64,000 nucleotides of DNA from Chitinophagaceae bacterium. GTDB lineage: Bacteria; Bacteroidota; Bacteroidia; Chitinophagales; Chitinophagaceae. This document shows, piece after piece, positions 18,487-27,223 of this stretch (the first letter of the stretch is position 1; each line of letters starts with the position of its first letter). A program made the translations under genes and the position numbers. The stretch lies in assembly GCA_003168265.1 (NCBI GenBank), contig PMSV01000024.1, forward strand, positions 186,001 to 250,000. The letters run 5' to 3'. The notes below the pieces were generated by a model that saw nothing but the letters and a program-made list of their open reading frames with translations, did no database searches and had not been told where the DNA came from.

Positions 18487-19356
18487 CTAGCTGTAAAGCT
18501 CCCTGGCCTTTTCCTTTTTGAATTCCGATGGTGTCATCTTAGTAAAGGTCTTAAATACTTTATTAAAGTAGACCACATTGTTGAAGCCGCACTCGAAACT
18601 TGTTTCTGCGATTGTTTTTTCCTGCATCAGCAGGCCGCAGGCGCGCTGAATCCTGTATTGATTGACGTAGTCCGTAAATGTCGTATTCATTACTTTTTTA
18701 AAATAATTGCAGAAAGAGGGGACGGAGAGATGTACAATAGAAGCTATTTTCTGAATATCGATCTCCTCGTTAAAATGCTGTTCTACATGATGGAAGATCT
18801 TCTGCAAACGGGCATTGTTCTTTTTAATAAGTGATGACAGATCAGTGCTTGGACTTACCAGTTCATATTCCACGGAAGCCGCCATGATCTGGAGAATGGA
18901 AAGAAATTGCATCAGCTTTTCAAAGGGTGGCAATTTAAGGAGCCTGATCAGTTTCCTGGTCACTTCTTTTTTTGTTTTCCCTGAAAATATCAAACCATAT
19001 TTGGATTCCTGGAGGAGCTTTCGGATCTGCTCCATTTCCGGACGGTTTCCCAACAATTCTTTCAGCACGGTTTCCCTAACCTGGATGACGATCTCTTCAT
19101 GGGGTCCATGGGAGTTGAGTCCGAATCCTGAATGGGGAAGATTGGGCCCAACGAATACCAGGTCTCCGTCATTATAAGCGCTGAAATGGTTGCCGATATG
19201 CCGTGTTCCGCTTCCCTGTAAAACACAGACTATCTCGTATTCCGGGTGAAAATGGTATTGCCAGGCAAATTCTTCAGCTTCTGTATTGGTATGCAACAGG
19301 CGAAAGGAACTCCCTTCATCCGGCTGAATGACTTCATATTCTATTTTCAATGACAT
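18487..19356 (-). CDS. AraC-family transcriptional regulator
   Basis: The 289-residue protein has an N-terminal cupin-like ligand-binding domain (WQYHFHPEYEIVCVLQGSGTRHIG at about residues 32-55, here split across two strands of the fold) and a C-terminal AraC-type double helix-turn-helix (about 190-285: IDIQKIASIVHLSVPSFCNY, then TSFECGFNNVVYFNKVFK). Such proteins usually activate sugar-use genes. It is divergent from the MFS-trehalase pair with 132 bases between the starts, which makes that pair its likely target. Convergence with the amylase gene separates it from the Sus locus. Confidence 0.9.
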   Translation of the reverse strand: MSLKIEYEVIQPDEGSSFRLLHTNTEAEEFAWQYHFHPEYEIVCVLQGSGTRHIGNHFSAYNDGDLVFVGPNLPHSGFGLNSHGPHEEIVIQVRETVLKELLGNRPEMEQIRKLLQESKYGLIFSGKTKKEVTRKLIRLLKLPPFEKLMQFLSILQIMAASVEYELVSPSTDLSSLIKKNNARLQKIFHHVEQHFNEEIDIQKIASIVHLSVPSFCNYFKKVMNTTFTDYVNQYRIQRACGLLMQEKTIAETSFECGFNNVVYFNKVFKTFTKMTPSEFKKEKARELYS

Positions 19357-19488
19357 TAATCGTTTTGTATCTAAATATACTCTTAAAATCTTAATACAGT
19401 TGAAGAATTGGTAAATATAGATGAATGATATGAGCCGAATAAGCCCTTATTTTAATTCAAATTAGGACTAGCGGGAAAATTGCATGTC
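19357..19488. promoter_or_regulatory. Divergent regulatory region of the trehalose module
   Basis: This AT-rich region between the AraC-family gene and the MFS gene must hold both promoters and the likely AraC operator. On the minus strand TATATTTA (close to the TAnnTTTG -7 element) is seen upstream of the regulator, without a properly spaced -33 TTTG. No clear direct repeat operator was identified by eye. Confidence 0.4.
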
Positions 19489-20751
19489 ATGCCAACGTCG
19501 AGGATTAAAATTTCCATATTCATCAATTATTTTCTTTTTGCCATTCTCCTGAATAGCATTGGCACGGTTATCCTGCTCGTTCAGTCCTATTTTCATGTTA
19601 CAAAATTTCAGGCGGCCTTTCTGGATCCGTTTAAGGATTTCAGCATTGCCATCGCCTCCTTCATCGTTGGTGCCTTTATTTCCCGCATTGGATACAGGAA
19701 ATCGATGCTGATCGGGCTCGGAGCTGTTGCCCTGGCCTGTTTCATTGTTCCCTCGCTTAGGTTTTTCTGGGCAATAAAGCTTTTATGCGCAATTTCCGGT
19801 TTCTCCTTTGGGTTGATTAAAGTGTCTGTTTTCGGTACGATCGGTATCGTTACCCATTCGGAAAAAGAGCACCTGAGCATGATGAATTTCATCGAAAGCT
19901 TTTTCATGGTAGGAATCCTGGGCGGTTATTTCCTGTTTGCGCATTTTGCTCCCGATCCACAGTACGGGAATTGGTTCCATGCATATTATTATGTCGGTCT
20001 GATTGCGGTATTTGCTTTTATTATCCTGCTTTCAGCCAGGCTGGACGAATCAGCTATTCATCGCCCTGAAGGCGCGAAAGGCGAATCTGAACTGGCCGGC
20101 ATGCTTAAGTTGATCATCTATCCCCTGGTCATTTCATTTGTGCTCTGCGCATTTTTTTATGTGCTGATCGAGCAAAGCACGATGAATTGGTTACCAACTT
20201 ATAATAAGAATGTCCTGCATATTTCGGATAATCTGGCGATTATCTGGACAAGCATTTTGCCGGCTTCCATGGCCATCGGTCGTTTCGCAGCCGGAATCCT
20301 TCTTCGTCGTTTCAACTGGTTGATGGTCCTGCTCAGCTGTCTGGTGGGTGCAGCATGTATTTTATTATTGTCGCTGCATATGTCCAAAACAACAGAGATT
20401 CCGCTTGTTGTGGATACGGTAGCTGCGGTTCCGATCGTTGCCTTTATTTTCCCGGTGATCGGAATTTTTCTTTCCCCCATATATCCGGCTATTAATTCCC
20501 TGATACTGGCAAGCCTGCCCAAGTCCAGGCATGGAGCAATGAGTGGCCTGATCGTTGTTTTTTCGGCAATCGGGGGAACACTGGGATCTCTCATAACCGG
20601 ATACCTGTTCGAAGAAGTGGGAGGGGTGAATGCTTTTTATTTTTCATTGATTCCGATCACTATATTGGGGATCCTGTTATTTATATTTAATAAAATGAAA
20701 GGAAAATCAATTGCACATATCCAGTTGCTAAATAATGAGATACTGGTGTAG
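19489..20751 (+). CDS. MFS transporter, probable trehalose or glucoside importer
   Basis: A 420-residue polytopic membrane protein with about 12 hydrophobic segments and major-facilitator features: SRIGYRKSMLIG as loop 2-3, a middle loop near residues 185-205 with SARLDESAIHRPEG, and GRFAAGILLRRF in the second half. Transport direction and substrate are not encoded in these motifs. A cytoplasmic trehalase gene begins 16 bases downstream, so uptake of trehalose through this carrier followed by internal hydrolysis is the most economical reading. The ATG at 19489 is used; the TTG three codons earlier is less likely. Confidence 0.85.
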   Translation: MPTSRIKISIFINYFLFAILLNSIGTVILLVQSYFHVTKFQAAFLDPFKDFSIAIASFIVGAFISRIGYRKSMLIGLGAVALACFIVPSLRFFWAIKLLCAISGFSFGLIKVSVFGTIGIVTHSEKEHLSMMNFIESFFMVGILGGYFLFAHFAPDPQYGNWFHAYYYVGLIAVFAFIILLSARLDESAIHRPEGAKGESELAGMLKLIIYPLVISFVLCAFFYVLIEQSTMNWLPTYNKNVLHISDNLAIIWTSILPASMAIGRFAAGILLRRFNWLMVLLSCLVGAACILLLSLHMSKTTEIPLVVDTVAAVPIVAFIFPVIGIFLSPIYPAINSLILASLPKSRHGAMSGLIVVFSAIGGTLGSLITGYLFEEVGGVNAFYFSLIPITILGILLFIFNKMKGKSIAHIQLLNNEILV

Positions 20752-20767
20752 CAGCTTTCAGTGAATA

Positions 20768-22264
20768 ATGAAAAAGGAAGGATTATTTTATATAGACGAT
20801 TGCAGGGATTTATTTGAAGAGGTTCAGAAAAAAAGGGTTTTTGCGGATCAGAAGTTTTTTCCGGACTGCATCCCTCAATTTCCGGTGGAAGAGATATTGA
20901 AGGAATACCACCAGAGCAGGAGGAATGCTGAATTCGATCTGAAATCATTTTGTGCGACCCATTTCAGATTTCCGGTGGAAACAAGCAATGGTTTTTCCAG
21001 CGATCCTGAAAAACCCGTTGAAGAACATATTTCAGCTCTTTGGGAAGTCCTCACAAGACAACCCTCCGATACCGGCGGAACCCTGATCAGATTGCCCAGG
21101 CCCTTTATAGTGCCGGGCGGCAGGTTCAGGGAAATTTATTATTGGGACAGTTATTTTACGATGCTGGGCCTGCAGGTATCGGGTAAAACAGATTTGATTG
21201 AAAGCATGACGGACAATTTTGCATACCTGATCGATTCTTTTGGATTTATTCCTAATGGGAACAGGACTTATTTTCTGAGCCGGTCCCAGCCGCCGTTCTT
21301 TTCTCTAATGATAGAGTTGCTGGCCGAGGAAAAAGGCAAGGAAGCATTACTCAAATATGCCGCTCCAATGGAAAAAGAATACGATTTCTGGATGCTGGGA
21401 AAAGAAGATCTGGCTAAAGACAATCATTACTTCAAGAGAGTGGTCCTCATGCCCGATGGAGAATTATTGAACCGTTATTGGGATGAACTGAATCGACCAC
21501 GTGAAGAAGCTTTTGCCGATGATCTTGAAACAGCAGGCGAAACAAGCCAGAATCAAATCTTTAGGGAAATCCGGGCAGCAGCAGAATCCGGATGGGATTT
21601 TAGCAGCCGTTGGTTCAGGGATCCGCAAAGCATGAGCAGCATACATACAACTGATGTAGTACCAGTGGATTTGAATTGCCTGCTCTATAAGGCGGAAAAA
21701 ATGCTAAGCCGGATTTATGAATTGAAGCAGGATACTTTTGGCGCTGACCGTTTCCGCCAGCTTTCCCTGCGAAGGGAGGAAGCCATTCAGAAATATTGCT
21801 GGAATCCGGCGGAGGGCTTGTTCATGGATTTCGATCTGTCTGCCGGCGCTTTTACCGGCAGTAAACATGCTGCTTGCACTTTTCCACTTTTCCTGCATAT
21901 CGCTACCCCATCACAGGCTAAAAAGGTCTCCGTTCAATTGAAAGATAAATTTCTTAAAGAAGGCGGTGTCGTCACAACGCTTGTCCATAATGGACAGCAA
22001 TGGGATGCACCGAATGGATGGGCGCCCTTGCAATGGACTGCCTATAGGGGGCTGAAAGATTATCAATTGGATGAAGTTGCGGACCATATTAGTGAAAATT
22101 GGCTGGGAGCAGTTGAAAGGATATTTCATAAGAGAGGGAAGATCACGGAGAAATATGATGTTGTTAATACGTTTGAGGGTGCTTCAGGAGGGGAATACCC
22201 GAACCAGGACGGTTTCGGTTGGACTAACGGTGTGTATTTGAAAATGAAATCATTTAAAGCGTAA
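20768..22264 (+). CDS. treF: GH37 trehalase, cytoplasmic
   Basis: A 498-residue enzyme hydrolysing trehalose to two glucose molecules. Both trehalase signatures are present: PGGRFREIYYWDSYF (residues 116-130) and QWDAPNGWAPLQ. The catalytic pair known from E. coli Tre37A is conserved: Asp in GWDFSSRW (D277) and Glu in TEKYDV (E461), followed by GGEYPNQDGFGWTNGV. No signal peptide is seen, so it should act in the cytoplasm like TreF. It is paired with the MFS gene upstream. The symbol rests on the cytoplasmic prediction. Confidence 0.93.
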   Translation: MKKEGLFYIDDCRDLFEEVQKKRVFADQKFFPDCIPQFPVEEILKEYHQSRRNAEFDLKSFCATHFRFPVETSNGFSSDPEKPVEEHISALWEVLTRQPSDTGGTLIRLPRPFIVPGGRFREIYYWDSYFTMLGLQVSGKTDLIESMTDNFAYLIDSFGFIPNGNRTYFLSRSQPPFFSLMIELLAEEKGKEALLKYAAPMEKEYDFWMLGKEDLAKDNHYFKRVVLMPDGELLNRYWDELNRPREEAFADDLETAGETSQNQIFREIRAAAESGWDFSSRWFRDPQSMSSIHTTDVVPVDLNCLLYKAEKMLSRIYELKQDTFGADRFRQLSLRREEAIQKYCWNPAEGLFMDFDLSAGAFTGSKHAACTFPLFLHIATPSQAKKVSVQLKDKFLKEGGVVTTLVHNGQQWDAPNGWAPLQWTAYRGLKDYQLDEVADHISENWLGAVERIFHKRGKITEKYDVVNTFEGASGGEYPNQDGFGWTNGVYLKMKSFKA

Positions 22265-22431
22265 ACGAGGAGAACTCGCAAACGTTTTCGATAAAAACAT
22301 GAACTGAACATCATTCATATTTGTTAAATTTTAGATCTAAAATCCTTTTAACAAGTAAGATGGAGATGTAAAAAATGTATGCAGCTTTTAGGAGACTATT
22401 ATTGTCTACTGAATCTGCGGGTTAAAGAAAA

Positions 22432-22464
22432 TTTGTTAAGTAAAGATTAATTTTTTTAACTTCG
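22432..22464 (+). promoter_or_regulatory. Candidate Bacteroidota promoter for susC 2
   Basis: TTTG at 22432-22435 (-33 element) and TAACTTCG at 22457-22464 (-7 element, one mismatch to TAnnTTTG) are 21 bases apart, 27 bases before the susC ATG. Confidence 0.5.
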
Positions 22465-22490
22465 TTTATTAATTGCTTAAACCATTGATT

Positions 22491-25457
22491 ATGACCATCA
22501 AACGATTGCTTCGGCAATTTAGCCTTCTGCTGCTTTGTGTAGTATTAACACAACTAGCATTTTCTCAGACAAAAACTATTTCGGGTAAGGTGACTGACGA
22601 CAAGGGCAACCCCATACAGGGAGCCACGGTTACCGTGCGAGGTCTCAACAAGGGAACCTCCACAGATGCGACAGGATCATTTTCATTAAATGTCCCTGCC
22701 TCCGCAAAAACATTGGTTATCAGTAGTATCGGGTATACCGAACAGCAGATTGCCATTGGAACCCAGGACAATTTCAATGTTTCACTGGTTACTTCCTCTT
22801 CCGGATTGAATGAAGTGGTAGTAGTCGGTTATGGTACGGCTCGTAAAAAAGATTTGACGGGTTCTGTATCATCCGTTTCTGCAAAGGATTTCAACCAGGG
22901 TCCTTTAGCAGCACCCGATGAATTGTTGCAGAACAAAGTGCCGGGCCTTGAAGTAGCCAACAGTGGTGGGCAGCCTGGTGGCGCTACCACAGTAAGGATC
23001 CGAGGTACTAACTCACTTCTCACAACGGGAAACGTTCTGTATGTTGTGGACGGAGTGCCCCTGGATGGTAGGGATGCAACCCCTTCCCTGAATCTAAGCG
23101 CCTTTGGTGCTATTCCGGCAACCAATCCATTGACCTATATCAACCCAGCCGATATTCAACAGATGGATGTGTTGAAAGATGCATCTTCAGCGGCTATTTT
23201 TGGTTCCAGGGGTGCAAACGGAGTGATTGTTATAACCACAAAAAAGGGAACAGCCGGTCCTATTCAAATGGATTTTTCTGCCAGTCTCGGGGGTAATGCA
23301 GGTCTGGTGAAAACCGATGGTCTGTTGTCTGCGAGTGAGTTCAGATCCGAACTTGCTAATTACAAACTTACCGGCAACGGCTACGATAGCGGCGCTTCTG
23401 TCAATGCTCTGAAAGCTGTATCTCAGAATACATTGTCCCAAAACTATAACCTGGCAATCAGTGGCGGCAATGAAAATGGTAAGTTCAGGGCTTCCTTCCT
23501 GGGATCCAATACCCAAGGGTATATCCAAAAATCTGATTTGGACAAATATATTGCCACATTCGGGGGTACTTATAATTTCATTGATAAAAGGGTGATCATA
23601 GATTTTAGCCTGATTTCCGGTCACACTACGACAGATATGCCTCTGATCTCAAATACGGCAGGCTCTATTGGTAACATAACGGCCTGGATATTGAACTGGA
23701 ATCCGACCATGCCCTTTTATACCCCCTCAGGCCAATTCAATTTATTGGCTTTGGGCTCCCAGATCAACCCCTTGGCAGCGCTTGCAGCATATAATGACCG
23801 ATCAAATGTGAACACCCTTTTGGCTAATATTTCTGCGCGGGTTAAGATAATGGACAATTTGGAATATAAATTCCTATACGCTATCAACAATAGCACGGGT
23901 ACCAGGAATACCAGTATCGATGGGTTTCTTCAAGGAATTACGAATGTATCTGGTGTAGGTTTTGCCAACATAGGCAATGCTACTCTTACATCACAAACCT
24001 TTACCCATACGCTGACTTATCGTACTGATCTTACAAAGAATTTGAAATTCGACGTCGTAGCAGGTTATGAATACTGGACAACCAGTTATTCGGATCAAAA
24101 TCTGACCGGTACCGGTTTCGATATCAACAATACTTTGGGTAGCCTCGTACCTGTACCTCTGACCAGCCAAATGCAGGACGCTACGACCCTTTCCACTACT
24201 TCGGCATCAGACCCGACAGTTGAAATACAATCCTATTTCGGCCGTGTGAATTTCAATCTGTCGGACAAATATTATCTGACAGGGACATTCAGGGCTGATG
24301 GTTCCAACAAATTCGGGGTAAATAACAAATATGGTTATTTCCCTTCCATAGCTGGCAGGTGGGTGATCAGCAATGAGGATTTCATGAAAGGCTCTGTTTT
24401 AAGCAATTTGGCAGTACGTGGCTCATGGGGTATCACCGGGGACCAGGGCTTTCCCGCAGGTGCAGCGCTCGCACAATATAATTTTTCCCTCAAAGGGGCG
24501 ATTGGCGAAATCAATGTACCTAACCCGAATTTGAAATGGCAACAGACACAATCAATCGATATAGGACTCGATTATGGTATTTTGGATGGGAGAATTTTTG
24601 GAAGCTTTGATTATTATAGGAAAAATACTACCGACCTGATTTATCCCACAACAGCAATTCAACCTGCACCCAGTGGTAGCGAGTACATTAACCTGAATGC
24701 AAATTTGATCAACAGCGGTATCGAATTTTTAGTTGGTGCTGATATAGTAAGGAGTCGTGATTTTACCTGGACAACTTCCTTCAATATTTATACCAACCAT
24801 AACCTATTGAAAAATTTCAATGAGGCTACTATACCTACAGGAGCAATCAATGGTAATGGCGTATCCGGCACTTTTGCCCAGGCGATCGCGAATGGCGAAC
24901 CTCTGGATGAGTTTTACCTCCCCCATTTCCTGGGATATAGCAATGGACAGGATAGTGTTACTTCGAAGAGCTTTTATGCAGGTAATCCCAACCCTAGTTT
25001 AATATTGGGCTGGTCAAATACCTTTAGGTATAAGAGGCTTTCTCTGAATTTCAATCTTGGCGGTTCCTTTGGATATAAAGTGTTCAATAATGACAATCTT
25101 GCCATCACCAATATTTATAACTTCAACAAGGGCTTCAATACCAACAAGAGTGCATTCACATCAGGTGAGGCTGTTAGCGATGGTCTCGTAATTTCTGACC
25201 GCTATCTTGAGAGCGGAAATTTCGTCAAGTTGAGAAATCTGAGTTTGACTTACTCATTTGGTAATGCAGGAAGATTCATAAAGAACCTGAATATCTTCGT
25301 AACCGGATCTAACTTGTTTATTATCACTAAGTTCACTGGTTTCGATCCTGAAATCAATATTGACAAAAATAATAATGGTTTTGCGTCAAGAAGCATGGAG
25401 TATTTGCCCTATCCGACTCCCAGGGTGATTACAGGTGGCGTAAGATTTTCATTATAA
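22491..25457 (+). CDS. SusC/RagA-family TonB-linked outer-membrane transporter 2
   Basis: The 988-residue protein has a signal peptide ending AFSQ, a carboxypeptidase-regulatory-like domain (about residues 25-105: ISGKVTDDKGNPIQGATVTV), a plug with EVVVVGYGTARKKDLTGSV and MDVLKDASSAAIFGSRGANG, and a TonB-dependent barrel. It has the same plan as the transporter at 8660 but is clearly divergent in the barrel, so a different substrate is expected. It is followed by susD and then FG-GAP lipoproteins rather than SusE/F proteins. The ATG at 22491 is preferred over the TTG at 22473. Confidence 0.96.
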   Translation: MTIKRLLRQFSLLLLCVVLTQLAFSQTKTISGKVTDDKGNPIQGATVTVRGLNKGTSTDATGSFSLNVPASAKTLVISSIGYTEQQIAIGTQDNFNVSLVTSSSGLNEVVVVGYGTARKKDLTGSVSSVSAKDFNQGPLAAPDELLQNKVPGLEVANSGGQPGGATTVRIRGTNSLLTTGNVLYVVDGVPLDGRDATPSLNLSAFGAIPATNPLTYINPADIQQMDVLKDASSAAIFGSRGANGVIVITTKKGTAGPIQMDFSASLGGNAGLVKTDGLLSASEFRSELANYKLTGNGYDSGASVNALKAVSQNTLSQNYNLAISGGNENGKFRASFLGSNTQGYIQKSDLDKYIATFGGTYNFIDKRVIIDFSLISGHTTTDMPLISNTAGSIGNITAWILNWNPTMPFYTPSGQFNLLALGSQINPLAALAAYNDRSNVNTLLANISARVKIMDNLEYKFLYAINNSTGTRNTSIDGFLQGITNVSGVGFANIGNATLTSQTFTHTLTYRTDLTKNLKFDVVAGYEYWTTSYSDQNLTGTGFDINNTLGSLVPVPLTSQMQDATTLSTTSASDPTVEIQSYFGRVNFNLSDKYYLTGTFRADGSNKFGVNNKYGYFPSIAGRWVISNEDFMKGSVLSNLAVRGSWGITGDQGFPAGAALAQYNFSLKGAIGEINVPNPNLKWQQTQSIDIGLDYGILDGRIFGSFDYYRKNTTDLIYPTTAIQPAPSGSEYINLNANLINSGIEFLVGADIVRSRDFTWTTSFNIYTNHNLLKNFNEATIPTGAINGNGVSGTFAQAIANGEPLDEFYLPHFLGYSNGQDSVTSKSFYAGNPNPSLILGWSNTFRYKRLSLNFNLGGSFGYKVFNNDNLAITNIYNFNKGFNTNKSAFTSGEAVSDGLVISDRYLESGNFVKLRNLSLTYSFGNAGRFIKNLNIFVTGSNLFIITKFTGFDPEINIDKNNNGFASRSMEYLPYPTPRVITGGVRFSL

Positions 25458-25478
25458 AATTGTAAAAAAGCTAGATAT

Positions 25479-27155
25479 ATGAAAAAATTTAAAAATTTTA
25501 GACTTCTCACTTTTGTTGCAGTAATATCCCTAGTATTTCTAGGTTGCACAAAATTGAATGAGAGCCTGACAAGTACCCTGACCGCAAACCAGGCAGGTGA
25601 GTTCAGTAGCCTATTTCTGCAGAATGCTTATACGGATTTAGAGAATCCGTTGAATTTTAGTAACCTCAGTAATATTGAAGAGTTAACCACAGATGAGGCA
25701 GTTCTCCCAATCCGTGGCGGTGACTGGGCTGATGGAGGCGAGCACGTGGAATACCATCTTCATATTTGGCAAAGGAATGATGGAACGACAGGTAACAATG
25801 AAGGAACTTTCACAAACTTCAATAAACTAAGCTATGATGCCACTTCAGTATTAGGATCTACCACTGCATCGGCGGATGTATTGGCCCAGGCAAGGTTTTT
25901 GAGGGCTTTTGCTTTGTACAATATACTTGATCTGTGGGGTCAGTTCCCTATTCGTCAGCCCGGAGATAACCTGTTAAATCCGGCTCCGGTAATGACAGGA
26001 GATACGGCAGTGCAGTTTCTTATTTCCGAATTGAACACCTGTATCACCAATCTTAGCCCATCAAATGGTAATACGATTGCCAATGTCAATGCTGCAAGGG
26101 CATTACTCATGAGGGTCTACCTGAACCGTGGTGCTTTTGATAACCGGGCTGCACCTACTTTTGCCGCATCCGATCTGCAGCAGGTGATTACACTGGGTCA
26201 GGCGATCGTAAGCAGCGGGCAATACAGCCTGGCTACTGATTATTTTTCCATGTTCAGCCCAACTAACCAAAGCTCCCCGGAAACTATATTTGCTATACCG
26301 TATTCTCATGCCGATAATACCTCAGCGTCATACTATGGGCAGCCCTATGGCTCCTGGTTCATGACCCTGCACTATAACTCCTACCATCCTTTGGCCCCCA
26401 ATGCAGGTTGGAATGGATTTTCAACGATGGGTGAGTTTTACAATACCTTCGGTGTGAATGGAACTACCATGACCCAGACCGCAGCAGATACCAGTGTGGA
26501 TCAGCGTATCGGAGGCAGGTTTGTATCAGGCGTCACTGACCAGTCCGGTCTTCGCCCTGGAATATTGGTTGGCCAGCAATACGATCGTCTTGGAAATAAA
26601 GAGTATGACCGCTTGGGCAACCTCCTTTCATTCACCAATGGAGATGATCTGACCTCTACCAGTACGACAATTGCGGCGACAGGCAACAATGTGGAAATTT
26701 CAGGATACCGTGTAATCAAATATGCTCCCGATTTTTCCAGCAATACTACGGATAGCACCAAATCTTATCAAAATCCCAGCAATAACCAGGTTTTATTAAG
26801 GTATGCAGATGTGTTGTTGATGATTGCAGAAGCAGACATGCGTACTGGCGATAATGCAGATGCATTGACCATTGTTAACCAGATAAGGGCAGCAAGAGGT
26901 GCGGTTCCTTTGACTACCATGACCTTGGTAAACACAACCAATACCTATGACCCGAATACTTTACTAGCCGAAAGGGGCCGTGAATTGTATTATGAAATGG
27001 TCAGAAGAAATGACCTGATCCGCTTTGGCGTATTCAATATTGCCTGGGCATTTAAACCGGCAGATCAGGGCAATTATTATGTATTGCCTATTACAGCAGC
27101 CGACTTGGCAGCAAACCCTAATTTACAAGCAAATATTCAGGGCTCGAACTACTAG
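25479..27155 (+). CDS. SusD/RagB-family glycan-binding lipoprotein 2
   Basis: A 558-residue lipoprotein (lipobox LVFLGC) with SusD helices: ARFLRAFALYNILDLWGQFP, the loop LRYADVLLMIAEADMRTG, and the C-terminal AERGRELYYEMVRRNDLIRF. It begins 21 bases after susC 2 and forms with it a transport pair. A hairpin terminator follows the stop, so the FG-GAP lipoprotein gene downstream is probably only partly co-transcribed. The substrate cannot be told. Confidence 0.95.
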   Translation: MKKFKNFRLLTFVAVISLVFLGCTKLNESLTSTLTANQAGEFSSLFLQNAYTDLENPLNFSNLSNIEELTTDEAVLPIRGGDWADGGEHVEYHLHIWQRNDGTTGNNEGTFTNFNKLSYDATSVLGSTTASADVLAQARFLRAFALYNILDLWGQFPIRQPGDNLLNPAPVMTGDTAVQFLISELNTCITNLSPSNGNTIANVNAARALLMRVYLNRGAFDNRAAPTFAASDLQQVITLGQAIVSSGQYSLATDYFSMFSPTNQSSPETIFAIPYSHADNTSASYYGQPYGSWFMTLHYNSYHPLAPNAGWNGFSTMGEFYNTFGVNGTTMTQTAADTSVDQRIGGRFVSGVTDQSGLRPGILVGQQYDRLGNKEYDRLGNLLSFTNGDDLTSTSTTIAATGNNVEISGYRVIKYAPDFSSNTTDSTKSYQNPSNNQVLLRYADVLLMIAEADMRTGDNADALTIVNQIRAARGAVPLTTMTLVNTTNTYDPNTLLAERGRELYYEMVRRNDLIRFGVFNIAWAFKPADQGNYYVLPITAADLAANPNLQANIQGSNY

Positions 27156-27177
27156 TTCTGCCCCATCTCCTATTTAT

Positions 27178-27212
27178 GAAAGGTCATTAAGATTAATGAC
27201 CTTTCCTTTTTT
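27178..27212 (+). terminator. Terminator between susD 2 and the first FG-GAP lipoprotein gene
   Basis: A perfect 12-base stem (GAAAGGTCATTA at 27178-27189 with TAATGACCTTTC at 27194-27205), a 4-base loop, then CTTTTTT. It lies 22 bases after susD and 12 bases before the next ATG, so it could fully stop or attenuate read-through into the lipoprotein gene. Confidence 0.85.
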
Positions 27213-27223
27213 AAGCCATCGAG

